Under the pieces are notes generated by a model. The model did not search any database and was not told where the DNA came from. It saw nothing but the letters and a program-made list of their open reading frames with translations. A stretch of DNA of 38,618 nucleotides, from assembly GCA_019135865.1 (NCBI GenBank), contig JAGVVD010000056.1, positions 1 to 38,618 of the forward strand. Reading direction: 5' to 3'. The number at the start of each line of letters is the position of its first letter. Position 1 is the first letter of the stretch. The position numbers and the translations under genes are program-made. This document shows positions 1 to 8,033 of this stretch, in pieces. This stretch comes from Elusimicrobiota bacterium (GTDB lineage: Bacteria; Elusimicrobiota; Elusimicrobia; Elusimicrobiales; UBA9959).

Positions 1-1
1 G

Positions 2-160
2 GCCGGGTACCTGGCCGGACGCACCACGGCGGAGGACGACAACCGGGGTTTTTCCGCCGGCGCGGGGGTCAACCTGGCCGGCGCCTCGCTCGACTACGCG
101 CTTACGCCCTACGGCGAGCTGGGCAGCGCGCAGAGGATAACGCTGAGGAAGCGTTTCTAA
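2..160 (+). CDS. C-terminal end of a PorV/UPF0164-type outer-membrane barrel protein (partial)
   Basis: Only the last 52 codons lie in the window; the gene enters from the left. The visible residues include LDYALTPYGELGSAQRITL and end in a terminal Phe, as many outer-membrane beta-barrel proteins do. The D-Y-A-x-x-P-x-G-x-L-G-x-x-x-x-I-x-L pattern also occurs near the C-terminus of the complete PorV-like protein at 24121-25173 (DYAFVPMGDLGTTHNISL), so the two are probably paralogues. PorV-family proteins are outer-membrane barrels; in Bacteroidota one acts as a shuttle in type IX secretion. A terminator follows 38 bases after the stop. The family call is reasonable on the C-terminal motif alone, but the specific role is unknown. 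Confidence 0.6.
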   Translation, partial: AGYLAGRTTAEDDNRGFSAGAGVNLAGASLDYALTPYGELGSAQRITLRKRF

Positions 161-197
161 AGACCGGAAAGACCGCTCCGGTTCCCGTTCCGACCAT

Positions 198-225
198 TCC
201 CGCCCGACCGGGCGGGAGTCTTTTA
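198..225 (+). terminator. Rho-independent terminator of the barrel gene
   Basis: A perfect 8-bp stem (TCCCGCCC at 198-205 and GGGCGGGA at 210-217) with a GACC loop is followed by a TCTTTTATT tract. It sits 38 bases past the stop of the partial barrel gene and just before the next promoter. Confidence 0.8.
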
Positions 226-231
226 TTCCTC

Positions 232-260
232 TTGAAAATACGGAGTCCGTCAGCTATACT
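232..260 (+). promoter_or_regulatory. Sigma-70-type promoter for the 566-aa anchored protein
   Basis: TTGAAA (232-237) and TATACT (255-260) are separated by exactly 17 bases. This is the best complete housekeeping promoter in the window. The predicted start near 267 gives a leader of about 48 nt that carries the GGAGG ribosome site at 302-306. Confidence 0.75.
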
Positions 261-314
261 TTTAAAAGCGGGCGGCGGGGACCGCTTCGTACCGCTTTTT
301 CCGGAGGATTATAT

Positions 315-2015
315 ATGAAGAACGCGCATGAGGCCGTGAACTGGAAGCTTGTACTGGTCCCCGTGGCGGCCCTTAGTGTGGCGTTCGCGGCCGGCACCAA
401 GTTCTTCTTCGGGGACTCCCGCGATACGGCGCCCGGGGACACGGGTACCGTCGCCTTCTCAGAAGCGGAGACCCCGTCCCCCGGGGACCTGCCGCAGGCG
501 GCCGGCCCGGCCCGCACCGCGCGGCAGGGTTCCTCCCTGGACATGTTCCTCGAAGTCAACAAAGGCGCACTGGACGGGAGCGGCGCGCGCCGGTCCGCCG
601 GGCGCGCCAGACTGGCCAAAGCCCCGTCCGCCGCGGCCGCCTCGCCCCTGGACGGGGCGGTGGAGGCCTACAGGAATTACGCGCGGGGAGAGATCGCCGC
701 GGAGGAGGCGGCCGCTACCCCGGCCGCGCCGCCGCTGCCTTCGGGACCTGCGCCGTGGATGAAAGGACCGGGGACGGGAGGGGAGGCGGACCCGGCGCTT
801 TCTTTGCGGACGGCTGTTTCTTCCGGCTCCCCTGAAAAGAAGCGCACCCTGTCCTCCGACAGGAATTTCGGCAAGTCGGCTTTCTCCTCCGACGGGGCTT
901 CCCGGGCGGGAGCGTCCGCTCGGGGCGCGACCGCCGGCTCCTCCTTCTCCGGCGGGTCCGGCGCCGCGGCGGGGGGACGGGGCTCTTCCCGCTCCGCCGC
1001 CGCCGCGGGCGGCTCCGCAGGACAGGCGGACGGCGGACTCGCCGCGGGGGCGCGGTCCGGCGCCGCCGGCGGCTCTTCGGCGGGCGACTCCGGCGGCGGA
1101 ATGGGGTCCAATCCCCTGGCTTTCCAGGACCAGAAGGAAAAACCTTTCCCTTTCCTGGCCATCTGGCCCAACCAGATCCGCTTCGGTGCCGTCAGCCGTT
1201 ATGAGACGGCCTACCGCACCGTGGCGGTCATGAACACCGGCGGGGCGGGGCTCAGGATAAGGAAAGTGACGAACCTGGACACCGACGCGCCCTTCCGCGT
1301 CTCGGACAACAAGTGCGACGGCAAGAGCCTGGCTCCCGGCGCCTCCTGCACGTTCCGCGTCAAGTTCAGCCCCTCGGGAATAAAGGACTACACTTCGGCC
1401 TTCGAGGTGGAGACCGACGACGAGGAGATCAATTCCTATTACAACGGCTACATCGAGGTCAAAGGCTCCTCGTCCTATTCCTACTGGGCCTATCTCCTGA
1501 ACTATTACCGCCTGGGCGGCCTGGTAGGCAAAGGCTCGTTCGGCGAGCTCGGCGCCGGGCTCTCGAACTCGCAGGACATCTACGCGATAAACGAAGGCGA
1601 TTCGGAATGGCGCGATATCAAGCTGGATACCAGCCAGCTGCCGGCCGCTTTCTCCGTGACTTCCGAGAACTGCAGCGGCAGGACCTTCTCGGGCTGGGGC
1701 TACTGCCGGCTGACGGTCAGGTTCGCGCCGACCGACGCCAACGCCGGCGCGCTCAATCCCAGGTACGGCAAGTACAACACGGTCGACATGTACACCAAGA
1801 GGACCGGCCTCGGCCGCCACCCGGTCTACCCCGAGGTGGTCGATTCCTTCAACTTCTCCGACATCAAGGGCACGATAAAGATAATGGGGAAAGCGGGGCT
1901 CTACACGCGGGAATATAAGGTGATGTCGTCGGTGAAGGTGGACGGGCAGGCCTGCTCCGCCTTCCCGGTGAAAGGGATCTACCGCTCGGGCCGGTACTGG
2001 TTCTTCAGGAATTAA
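315..2015 (+). CDS. Membrane-anchored or secreted protein with low-complexity linker and two ASH-like (choice-of-anchor D) repeats
   Basis: This is a 566-aa protein of unknown function. Residues about 11-28 form one hydrophobic segment (signal anchor or uncleaved signal). Residues about 57-265 are an Ala/Gly/Ser/Pro-rich, probably disordered linker. From about 278 there are two tandem immunoglobulin-like modules. The first has AVMNTGGAGLRIRKV, then FRVSDNKCDG, LAPGASCTFRVKFSP; the second has FSVTSENCSG and CRLTVRFAPT. The paired Cys and the x-x-C-x-x-x-V-x-F-x-P pattern match choice-of-anchor D / ASH domains, which often occur in surface or periplasmic proteins. The start at 315 has GGAGG 8 bases upstream and follows the promoter at 232-260. 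It is a single-gene unit closed by the terminator at 2052-2082. I infer a structural or adhesive cell-envelope role; the domain call is fairly good and the function is unknown. Confidence 0.7.
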   Translation: MKNAHEAVNWKLVLVPVAALSVAFAAGTKFFFGDSRDTAPGDTGTVAFSEAETPSPGDLPQAAGPARTARQGSSLDMFLEVNKGALDGSGARRSAGRARLAKAPSAAAASPLDGAVEAYRNYARGEIAAEEAAATPAAPPLPSGPAPWMKGPGTGGEADPALSLRTAVSSGSPEKKRTLSSDRNFGKSAFSSDGASRAGASARGATAGSSFSGGSGAAAGGRGSSRSAAAAGGSAGQADGGLAAGARSGAAGGSSAGDSGGGMGSNPLAFQDQKEKPFPFLAIWPNQIRFGAVSRYETAYRTVAVMNTGGAGLRIRKVTNLDTDAPFRVSDNKCDGKSLAPGASCTFRVKFSPSGIKDYTSAFEVETDDEEINSYYNGYIEVKGSSSYSYWAYLLNYYRLGGLVGKGSFGELGAGLSNSQDIYAINEGDSEWRDIKLDTSQLPAAFSVTSENCSGRTFSGWGYCRLTVRFAPTDANAGALNPRYGKYNTVDMYTKRTGLGRHPVYPEVVDSFNFSDIKGTIKIMGKAGLYTREYKVMSSVKVDGQACSAFPVKGIYRSGRYWFFRN

Positions 2016-2051
2016 AGGCCGGGCCGGCGCGGACCGCGGGGCCGACTTATT

Positions 2052-2082
2052 GGCCGTCCGCCGTAAGGCGGGCGGCCTTTTT
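2052..2082 (+). terminator. Terminator between convergent genes
   Basis: An 11-bp stem (2052-2062 with 2067-2077, one G-T pair) has a GTAA loop and is followed by TTTTT. It lies 37 bases after the upstream plus-strand stop and abuts the stop of the minus-strand DUF192 gene. The U-tract suits only plus-strand transcripts well. Confidence 0.8.
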
Positions 2083-2540
2083 CATTCCGCCAGGAAGGCG
2101 AGGCGCGAACCGGGCACGACGCCGCAGGCGGCCGCGGAGCCGGAGGCTATCTCCAGGACATAGGTCCCGTAACCGGGAACCCTGGCGACCTCGGCGTCGG
2201 AAGCGCCCGGCCGGGAGCGGGGAACGCCGGACCCGACGGAGGTTACCCTGAGGGCGCCGTCCGCGAAGACCATGTCGAGGTCCACCCAGGTGTCCTTCAT
2301 CCAGAAGAACCGGTCGCCGTTGGAGGGGAAGACGAAGAGCATCCCCGAGTCCGGGGCGAGCGAGGTCCGCCGCATCAGCCCGCGCGCCTGTTCTTCCGGC
2401 GTCAGCGCCAGTTCCACGCTTATCTTCTTCCCGCAGGGCAGTACCACGTACTTTATCTCCGTGCCGGCGGACGGGGAGGCGGGGACCCCGCCGCATGCGG
2501 AGAGCGCGAAAAGGAGCAGAAGGGGGAGCGCCGGTCTCAC
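2082..2540 (-). CDS. DUF192 family lipoprotein
   Basis: This is a 152-aa protein with a lipoprotein signal: a hydrophobic run ending in LSAC, with Cys16 as the likely lipidated residue. The mature part fits DUF192: LTPEEQARGLMRRTSL, MLFVFPSNGDRFFWMKDT, LDMVFADG and, near the end, YVLEIASGSAAACGVVPGS. DUF192 is a small beta-barrel domain, typically exported, whose biochemical role is not established. The start is GTG at 2540, overlapping the TGA of the preceding gene by 4 bases, so translation is probably coupled. It is the last gene of a three-gene minus-strand operon (3285 down to 2082). Length and motifs are complete. Confidence in the family is high; function is unknown. Confidence 0.85.
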   Translation of the reverse strand: MRPALPLLLLFALSACGGVPASPSAGTEIKYVVLPCGKKISVELALTPEEQARGLMRRTSLAPDSGMLFVFPSNGDRFFWMKDTWVDLDMVFADGALRVTSVGSGVPRSRPGASDAEVARVPGYGTYVLEIASGSAAACGVVPGSRLAFLAE

Positions 2541-3040
2541 GGGAAGGTCCCCTCGCCGGCGAACGCGGCGCTGGAGGTCGAGACTTCCTCCGGCGGCAGG
2601 GCCGCTTCGGCGGCGTCAAGCATGGTTTTCAGCCCGCCGGCCCGTCGCCAGTAGAAAGGCAGGTCCAGGCCGTACACCCGGAAGACCCCTTCGAGGCCGC
2701 CGGTCTTCACGGACAGCGAGGCGGCCTCCTGCAAGGTCAGCCCTCTCTCCCGCGCCAGTTCCGCCAGCGTCAGGAGCTCCTGCCTGTGAAAGCCGCGCTC
2801 GCCGAGCGAGAGCAGTTCCCTGACCGGCTCGCTGCCGCCGAAGAGGGAATAGGCCGCGGCCGTGCCCAGCTGCACGGCGTAGACCCCGGCGAAGCGCCGC
2901 AGATGGTTCTTGGGCGGCGGGTCGCCATCGCCGCGCAGCAGCCCGCCGGGCGAAGCCTCGGCGCCCATATAGACCTGGGCCGCGGCGGGCGCGGCGCAGA
3001 GCGCCAGGACCGTCAGGGCGAAGGCCAGGGTGTTCTTCAC
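2537..3040 (-). CDS. Secreted protein of unknown function
   Basis: This 167-aa protein starts with a Sec signal peptide (residues 1 to about 21, ending AAPAAAQ) and has no further membrane segment. I recognise no family. The mature part looks mostly helical, with a segment LLTLAELARERGLTLQEAAS that resembles a short helix-turn-helix in shape but would be outside the cytoplasm. The start is GTG at 3040 with GGGAGA 7 bases upstream. It lies 11 bases after the stop of the Lrp-like gene and overlaps the DUF192 lipoprotein gene by 4 bases (GTGA). Being between a cytoplasmic ligand-binding domain and a lipoprotein suggests an envelope role, but that is only context. Confidence 0.6.
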   Translation of the reverse strand: MKNTLAFALTVLALCAAPAAAQVYMGAEASPGGLLRGDGDPPPKNHLRRFAGVYAVQLGTAAAYSLFGGSEPVRELLSLGERGFHRQELLTLAELARERGLTLQEAASLSVKTGGLEGVFRVYGLDLPFYWRRAGGLKTMLDAAEAALPPEEVSTSSAAFAGEGTFP

Positions 3041-3051
3041 CGCCGGTCTCC

Positions 3052-3285
3052 CTAGATGGAGGTGGTGACCAGCGTCTCGGTGCTGAGCACGCCGGGGATG
3101 GGGCGTATCTCCTGGACCACGGTATTGGAAAGCGCGGGGAGATCGTCGGTCTCCATGTCGAGCACCAGGTCCCAGCGGCCGAAGACGGCCGACATGTGGA
3201 CTACGCTCTTGAGAGCCTTGAGCCTGGAGAGCGCCTGCTTCTCCTTGCCGGGAGTGAGTTTGACCAGAACAAGACCTGTGACCAT
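3052..3285 (-). CDS. Stand-alone Lrp/AsnC ligand-binding (RAM) domain protein
   Basis: This 77-aa protein is the C-terminal effector-binding domain of Lrp/AsnC regulators without the N-terminal helix-turn-helix. Visible features are VTGLVLVKLTPGKEKQAL, then VVHMSAVFGRWDLVLDMET (the G-x-x-D-x-x-L core) and IRPIPGVLSTETLV (the end of the fold). Such small proteins form ring-like oligomers and may bind amino acids; a DNA-binding role is not possible from this chain alone. The start at 3285 has AGGAG about 7 bases upstream; a longer upstream extension in the same frame covers the dtd gene antisense and lacks any sign of coding. It heads the operon with the 167-aa protein and DUF192. A strong hairpin lies in its leader. 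Confidence 0.85.
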   Translation of the reverse strand: MVTGLVLVKLTPGKEKQALSRLKALKSVVHMSAVFGRWDLVLDMETDDLPALSNTVVQEIRPIPGVLSTETLVTTSI

Positions 3286-3307
3286 TTTTCGTCTCCTGTG
3301 TCGGGGC

Positions 3308-3340
3308 CCGGTCCGGCCTAAGATCTCGGCCCGGGACCGG
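3308..3340 (-). other. Stable leader hairpin upstream of the Lrp-like gene
   Basis: CCGGTCC (3308-3314) pairs with GGACCGG (3334-3340), with a second inner GGCC/GGCC pairing. It lies between the Lrp-like start (3285) and a minus-strand TAGAAT at 3380-3385, so it would be in the 5' leader. No T-run follows. Any regulatory role is inference. Confidence 0.4.
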
Positions 3341-3383
3341 AACTCGGGAGGCCGCGCCGGGCGGCCCTTCCGTCCGTTTATTC

Positions 3384-3389
3384 TATAAT
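3384..3389 (+). promoter_or_regulatory. -10 box (TATAAT) 10 bases before dtd
   Basis: A perfect TATAAT ends 10 bases before the dtd ATG, so transcription would start about 4 bases ahead of the start codon. No clear -35 is seen at the expected distance, and CCTCCC just before the ATG is not a Shine-Dalgarno sequence. Confidence 0.5.
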
Positions 3390-3399
3390 ATAACCTCCC

Positions 3400-3846
3400 A
3401 TGAGAGCACTTATACAGCGCGTGAGCAGGGCCTCGGTCTCCGTGGACGGGGTGGAAGCCGCCGCCATCGGGCCGGGACTTCTCGTCCTGCTCGGCGTGGC
3501 GGGAGGGGATTCGGAGGACGACGCCGCCGCGCTGGCCGCCAAGACGGCCGTGCTGCGCGTCTTTTCCAACGAGGCGGGCAAGTTCGACCTCTCGCTGCTG
3601 GACACCGGGGGCGAGGCCCTGGTAGTCTCCCAGTTCACCCTTTACGCCGACGCCTCCAGGGGCAGGCGCCCCGATTTCACCGCCGCGGCCGGGCCCGAAA
3701 AAGCGGAGGCTCTCTACCTGGCCTTCGCCGACGCGCTGCGCGCGAAAGGCGTGCGGGTAAGCACAGGGGTCTTCGGGGCGCACATGAAAGTGGAACTGGT
3801 CAACGACGGACCCGTCACGATCTGGCTGGACACGGAGGCCTCATGA
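3400..3846 (+). CDS. dtd: D-aminoacyl-tRNA deacylase
   Basis: This 148-aa cytoplasmic enzyme hydrolyses D-amino acids from mischarged tRNAs, preventing their use in translation. It has the full family length and both signature motifs: [17 protein letters not shown] in the middle (about residues 77-93) and NDGPVT near the C-terminus (about 136-141), which together make the active site across the dimer. The N-terminus [17 protein letters not shown] is typical. The start at 3400 has no Shine-Dalgarno sequence and lies just after a TATAAT, suggesting a near-leaderless mRNA. It is the first gene of a four-gene operon and overlaps the M20 peptidase start by 4 bases (ATGA). Confidence 0.95.
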   Translation: MRALIQRVSRASVSVDGVEAAAIGPGLLVLLGVAGGDSEDDAAALAAKTAVLRVFSNEAGKFDLSLLDTGGEALVVSQFTLYADASRGRRPDFTAAAGPEKAEALYLAFADALRAKGVRVSTGVFGAHMKVELVNDGPVTIWLDTEAS

Positions 3847-5015
3847 AAACCCCTCCCGTCGACCGCTCCCGCCTCAAACGGCTCTTCATGGAACTGGCGC
3901 GCGTACCTTCGCCGTACGGCAGGGAGGCCGCTCTGGCCGGGAAACTGGCCGGGATCCTGCGCGGCATGGGGGCGAGGGTCATGACCGACGGGGCCGGAAG
4001 CAGGACCGGCGGGGATTGCGGCAATCTGCTGGCCTTTTTCCCCGGCACCGTCCCCGCCGAGCCGCTGCTGCTCTCGGCCCACCTGGACACCGTCGGCCCC
4101 TGCGCGCGGGTCACGCCGCTGGAGAAGGGGGACAGGATAGTCTCCGACGGGACCAGCGTGCTCGGGGCGGACTGCAAGGCGGGCATAGCGGTCATAGTGG
4201 AGACCGTCAGGGCCCTGCGCCTGGCCGGGGTCCCGCTGCCGCCGCTGGAACTGGTCTTCACGGTCAGCGAGGAGACCGGCCTGCTCGGCGCCAGGCACCT
4301 GGACTATTCCCGCCTCTCCGCCAGGTACGGTCTGGTCCTCGACAGCGAGCGGCCGCTCGGCGAGGTGACGACCAATGCCCCGGCCGCGGACAGGGTCGCG
4401 ATAAAAGTGTACGGCGTGGCCGCCCACGCGGGCGTGTCGCCCGAGAAAGGCCTGTCGGCGATAAAACTGGCCTCGGAAGCCCTCGCCATGATGCGCCTGG
4501 GCCGGATAGACCCGGAGACGACGGCCAATATCGGCGTCATCCGCGGCGGGGACGCCGTCAACGTCGTCGCCCCGCTGGTCGAACTGGAAGGAGAGGCGCG
4601 CAGTCACCGTCTCTCGAAACTGGAGAGGCAGACCGGCCACATGGAGAACTGTTTCAGGAGGGCGCTGAGCGGCAGGTCGGTCGGGTCGGGCGCCGGCCGG
4701 CTGCGGCCTTCCTACGAGTTCAGGGTGGAGCGGAAATATCCCGGTCTCAGGATACCCGCCTCCAGCCCCGTGCTGCGGCTGCTCGCCGGGGCCCTGCGCG
4801 CGAGAGGGCTCAGGATGAAGACCATCGCCTCGGGCGGGGGCACCGACGCCAACATAATGTGCGGTCACGGGATAGAGGCCCCCGTCCTGCCTACCGGCAT
4901 GCGCGAGGTCCACACCACGCGGGAATACCTGCTGCTGGAAGAGTTCTTCTCCTGCGCCGACATCACGGCCGAGGTCATAACCGGCTGGGCCGCGCGCGGG
5001 ACGGGGGCAGCGTGA
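3843..5015 (+). CDS. M20 family zinc peptidase, PepT-like
   Basis: This 390-aa cytoplasmic metallopeptidase resembles the peptidase T (tripeptide aminopeptidase)-like branch of M20. The dinuclear zinc ligands are visible: His80 and Asp82 in SAHLDT, bridging Asp110 in LGADCKAG, general base Glu143 and ligand Glu144 in SEET, Asp167 in LVLDSE and His357 in [10 protein letters not shown]. The inserted dimerisation (lid) domain, about residues 184-295, contains [17 protein letters not shown]. The likely role is recycling small peptides; the exact substrate cannot be told from sequence. ATG at 3843 overlaps the dtd stop by 4 bases, and its own stop overlaps the lnt start. No signal peptide is seen. 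Confidence 0.88.
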   Translation: MKTPPVDRSRLKRLFMELARVPSPYGREAALAGKLAGILRGMGARVMTDGAGSRTGGDCGNLLAFFPGTVPAEPLLLSAHLDTVGPCARVTPLEKGDRIVSDGTSVLGADCKAGIAVIVETVRALRLAGVPLPPLELVFTVSEETGLLGARHLDYSRLSARYGLVLDSERPLGEVTTNAPAADRVAIKVYGVAAHAGVSPEKGLSAIKLASEALAMMRLGRIDPETTANIGVIRGGDAVNVVAPLVELEGEARSHRLSKLERQTGHMENCFRRALSGRSVGSGAGRLRPSYEFRVERKYPGLRIPASSPVLRLLAGALRARGLRMKTIASGGGTDANIMCGHGIEAPVLPTGMREVHTTREYLLLEEFFSCADITAEVITGWAARGTGAA

Positions 5016-6433
5016 AACAGCCGCTGCCGCTGCCCCTGCTGGCCGCCGCTCTTTCCGGCGTACTGCTGGCCGCCTCCTTCCCGCCGCACGGCCTCTGGCC
5101 GCTGGCCTGGACGGCCCTCGTACCGCTTTTCTTCGCGGCGCTCCGCTCGGACTCGCCGGGCCGGGCCGCCTTCCTGGGGGCCGTGACCGGGGCGTTCTTC
5201 TACCCGGCGGCGCTCAGCTGGATGACCAACATCTTCAACCCGGCGGTCGCGCTGCTCTTCTGGGCCATCTTCGCCCTCTGGCTGGCGCTCCACGCGGCGC
5301 TGCTGAAATTCCTCTGGGACCGCGTCGGCGCGGCGGGCCGGGGACGATGGGGGGAACTGCTCTGGGCGCTGCTGGCCGGCGTCACCTGGGCCGGGCTGGA
5401 GTATTTCCGTTCCGAAGCCTGGCCGCTGGCCTGCCCCTGGCTCGGCCTGGGCTACAGCCAGATGGCGGCCGCGCCCGTCCTGCAGACGACGAGCGTCTGG
5501 GGCGTGTACGGCCTCTCCGCCTTCATCGCTTCGGCCAACGCGGCGTGGACGCTGCTGCCGCAAAGGCGATACCTGGCGCCCGTCCTGGCCGTCTTCCTCT
5601 GCGCGCTCGTCTCCGCCTGGGGCCGGGACCGCCTGGCGTCCTTCGACGCCGAAGCGGGCCGCCCGGTGAAGGCGGCGCTGCTCCAGGACGAGACGCTCGA
5701 TCTTGAAAGTCTGCTTGAACTGAGCCTCTCGCCGGCGGCCGCGGGCGCGGACCTGCTGGTCTGGCCCGAGTACGCCTTCTACATGAAGGGCGGGGAAGAG
5801 GGGAAGTATTCGGCGCTGATAGCGGAACGCCTCGGGCCGCGCTTCCCGGTGAGCCTGATAGCCTCGGGCGTCCAGGACCCCGGCGAGGTCGCCGCAGGCC
5901 GCGGCGCCAACTTCGTCCTGGCCCTCGGGCCCGGCGGCGAGGTCTTCGGCCGCTACGACAAACTGCACCCCGTGCCCTTCGTAGACGACGGCCTCACCCC
6001 CAACCCCGCGCCGGCGCCGGTAAGCACCCCGCTGGGCAGGCTCGGCGCGCAGATCTGCTACGACCTGGCCTTCGAGGACGGACCGCGCAAGGTCGCGGTC
6101 GGGGGAGCGGAGATACTCATCAGCCCGACCAAGGACCCGCTGCGCTGGGGCCTCAAGCAGCATCTGCAGCATTCCGACATGTCGGCCGCGAGGGCCGTGG
6201 AGACCGGGCTCTGGATACTCCGTCCCGCCACCTCGGGGATCTCGCAGATCATAGACCCGCTCGGCGAAGTGCGCGCCGCGCTGGCCGCCGGTGGACGCGG
6301 GGTGCTGGCCGGCGCGGCCAGGCTGCGCGAGGGCGGGACCTTCTACACCGCTTACGGCTGGCTCTTCGGCCCGCTCAGCATGGCGCTGACGCTGGGGCTG
6401 GGGCTCTGGGCCCTCTTCCCGCGCCGCCGATGA
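5012..6433 (+). CDS. lnt: Apolipoprotein N-acyltransferase
   Basis: This 473-aa inner-membrane enzyme adds the third acyl chain to the N-terminal Cys of lipoproteins. The N-terminal half holds about seven hydrophobic segments, including FPPHGLWPLAWTALVPL and the ACPWLGLGYSQ segment. The C-terminal half is a nitrilase domain with the catalytic triad in place: Glu253 in VWPEYAF, Lys317 in GRYDKLHPVPF and Cys349 in GAQICYDLAFED. A last membrane segment lies at about 452-468. The start is GTG at 5012, overlapping the peptidase stop (GTGA); the reading frame is open further upstream but that part is antisense-like shadow of the peptidase. The stop overlaps the MATE gene (ATGA). Its presence supports an outer membrane with triacylated lipoproteins. 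Confidence 0.93.
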   Translation: MKQPLPLPLLAAALSGVLLAASFPPHGLWPLAWTALVPLFFAALRSDSPGRAAFLGAVTGAFFYPAALSWMTNIFNPAVALLFWAIFALWLALHAALLKFLWDRVGAAGRGRWGELLWALLAGVTWAGLEYFRSEAWPLACPWLGLGYSQMAAAPVLQTTSVWGVYGLSAFIASANAAWTLLPQRRYLAPVLAVFLCALVSAWGRDRLASFDAEAGRPVKAALLQDETLDLESLLELSLSPAAAGADLLVWPEYAFYMKGGEEGKYSALIAERLGPRFPVSLIASGVQDPGEVAAGRGANFVLALGPGGEVFGRYDKLHPVPFVDDGLTPNPAPAPVSTPLGRLGAQICYDLAFEDGPRKVAVGGAEILISPTKDPLRWGLKQHLQHSDMSAARAVETGLWILRPATSGISQIIDPLGEVRAALAAGGRGVLAGAARLREGGTFYTAYGWLFGPLSMALTLGLGLWALFPRRR

Positions 6434-7797
6434 CCACCGCCCGCGCCCATGAGCCGGGGGGGATGAGGGAGCTGGTCTCCACCGCCTACCCGCTGATCCT
6501 CTCCACCGCCTCCTCGACGGTGATGCAGTTCGTCAACCGCGTCTTCCTGGCCCATTACGGCCCCGACGAGCTGGCGGCCTGCGTGCCCGCCGGCCTGCTG
6601 TCCTTCGTCTTCGCCTGTTTCTTCGTCGGTACGGCCTCCTACACCAACGCCTTCGTCTCGCAGTACCACGGCAGAGGGAAGTTCGCCAGCGTCTCGGTGG
6701 CGGTCTGGCAGGGCGTCTGGCTGGCCATAGCCGCCGGGCTGGGACTGCTGGCCCTGACGCCGCTCGGCTACTGGATGATCTCCGCCTCCGGCCACCCGCC
6801 GGCCGTGATAGAGCTGGAGAAGAAGTATTTCCTGATACTCAATTCCACCGGCATCATCTTCCTCTGCAACGTAGCCCTGTCCTCGTTCTTCACCGGCCGC
6901 GGGCTGACCAAGGTCCCGATGGCCGTGAACATGGCCGGCAACGCGCTGTGCGTGCTGCTCTCCTGGACGCTGATCTTCGGCAAAGGGCCGCTGCCGGAGC
7001 TGGGCATCGCGGGCGCGGCCTGGGCCATGGCGGGCGGGCAGCTGCTGATGCTGGCCCTCTACCTTAAACTCTCGCTCTCGCCGTACAACCGCGCCCGCTA
7101 CCGCACCAGCCGGCTCGTGACCTTCCACCGCTCGCTGTTCCTGCGGCTGATAAAGTACGGCGCCCCCAACGGCGTCGGCTTCTTCCTCGACATAGCGGCC
7201 TTCGCCGCGTTCATCTTCATCGTCGGCGCGATGGACAAGGTCTCGCTGGCGGCCAGCAACATCATCGCCTCCATAAACCAGCTGGCCTTCATGCCGATGA
7301 TAGGTCTCGGCATGGCCGCGCTGACGCTGGTCGGCAGGTACATAGGGATGCGCAAGCCGGACCTGTCGGTGAGGGTCACCGCGAACGCGGCGCGGCTCGC
7401 CGCCCTCTACGGCGCCGCGCTGGGAGCGCTGTTCTTCGCCGTCCCGGGCTTCTTCGTGAACATCTTCGGCTCGGGACAGGAGGCGGCCTACTCGGCTATA
7501 CTCGCCGAGAGCCGGCCGGTGATGCGCGTGCTGGCGGTCTTCATCTTCTTCGACGCGATAGGAATAGTCTACGCCGACGCGCTGCGCGGGGCCGGGGACA
7601 CGCGGTTCCAGATGCTGGGCGCCAGCGCCGCGGCGTGGATCCTGTTCGTGCCGGGGATCTGGTACATCACGCACGGCGGCGGCGAACTGATCCACGCCTG
7701 GGCCTGGGCCGCCTTCTACATCTTCCTGCTCGCGCTGTTCTTCCGGCTGCGCTGGCGCTCCGGCCTCTGGCGCCGCATCGACATCCTTAAGAAATAA
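6430..7797 (+). CDS. MATE family multidrug/toxin exporter
   Basis: This 455-aa polytopic membrane protein has about twelve hydrophobic segments in two six-helix bundles, as is usual for MATE antiporters that export cationic compounds using H+ or Na+. Typical stretches are VSTAYPLILSTASSTVMQFV at the N-terminus, FLAHYGPDELAA, IGLGMAALTLVGRYIG in the second half and YADALRGAGDTRFQM (the GAGDT motif). It is the last gene of the dtd-peptidase-lnt operon, coupled by ATGA to lnt. The coupling ion and substrate cannot be read from the sequence. No terminator with a T-run follows; the palindromic region from 7809 begins only 12 bases after the stop. Confidence 0.9.
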   Translation: MTTARAHEPGGMRELVSTAYPLILSTASSTVMQFVNRVFLAHYGPDELAACVPAGLLSFVFACFFVGTASYTNAFVSQYHGRGKFASVSVAVWQGVWLAIAAGLGLLALTPLGYWMISASGHPPAVIELEKKYFLILNSTGIIFLCNVALSSFFTGRGLTKVPMAVNMAGNALCVLLSWTLIFGKGPLPELGIAGAAWAMAGGQLLMLALYLKLSLSPYNRARYRTSRLVTFHRSLFLRLIKYGAPNGVGFFLDIAAFAAFIFIVGAMDKVSLAASNIIASINQLAFMPMIGLGMAALTLVGRYIGMRKPDLSVRVTANAARLAALYGAALGALFFAVPGFFVNIFGSGQEAAYSAILAESRPVMRVLAVFIFFDAIGIVYADALRGAGDTRFQMLGASAAAWILFVPGIWYITHGGGELIHAWAWAAFYIFLLALFFRLRWRSGLWRRIDILKK

Positions 7798-7808
7798 GGA
7801 ATAACCAT

Positions 7809-8005
7809 GCCGGGGGCATGGCGTGCCCTCACCTCGCAAAAACAGGGTCGCGCACACCGTGCGCGCCCTTCCCGTTCTCGCCGCTCGCGCTCGTCCGCGT
7901 CTCCGCTTCCTCAGGATAGTGATTCCACCGGCCAGCTGCGACGCGGACTCCGTAAGCGAGCGGCTCCGAAGGGTTTTGCTCCGGTGAGGGCACGCCTCCC
8001 CCGGC
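7809..8005 (+). repeat. Long imperfect palindrome 1 of a composite intergenic element
   Basis: Nested inverted arms span this 197-bp block. GCCGGGGG (7809-7816) pairs with 7998-8005; GCGTGCCCTCACC (7821-7833) pairs perfectly with GGTGAGGGCACGC (7983-7995); GCCGCTCGC (7880-7888) pairs with 7956-7964; GTCCGCGTC (7893-7901) pairs with 7940-7948. GCGCAC/GTGCGC around 7850-7863 makes a side hairpin. With the second palindrome it fills the 471-base gene-free gap between the MATE and methyltransferase genes. Short open frames here show no family features. Confidence 0.7.
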
Positions 8006-8017
8006 TGTCTCCTTATG
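7961..8017 (+). repeat. 57-bp intergenic repeat, copy A
   Basis: The block begins with CGGCTCCG, continues with a GGTTTT(T)-CTCCG core and a C-rich stretch, and ends in TGTCTCCTTATG. Copy B at 38403-38458 shares both ends and the core in the same order and orientation, with about 70-75% identity by eye. In both copies a GC-rich hairpin built on GCTCGCG precedes it. It overlaps the right arm of palindrome 1. Confidence 0.65.
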
Positions 8018-8033
8018 GGACGCTAAACGGGGC

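Noticed and set aside
3286-3783. N-terminal extension of the Lrp-like protein to 243 aa
   Set aside because: The extension runs antisense through dtd; the start at 3285 has a good ribosome site and gives a complete RAM domain.
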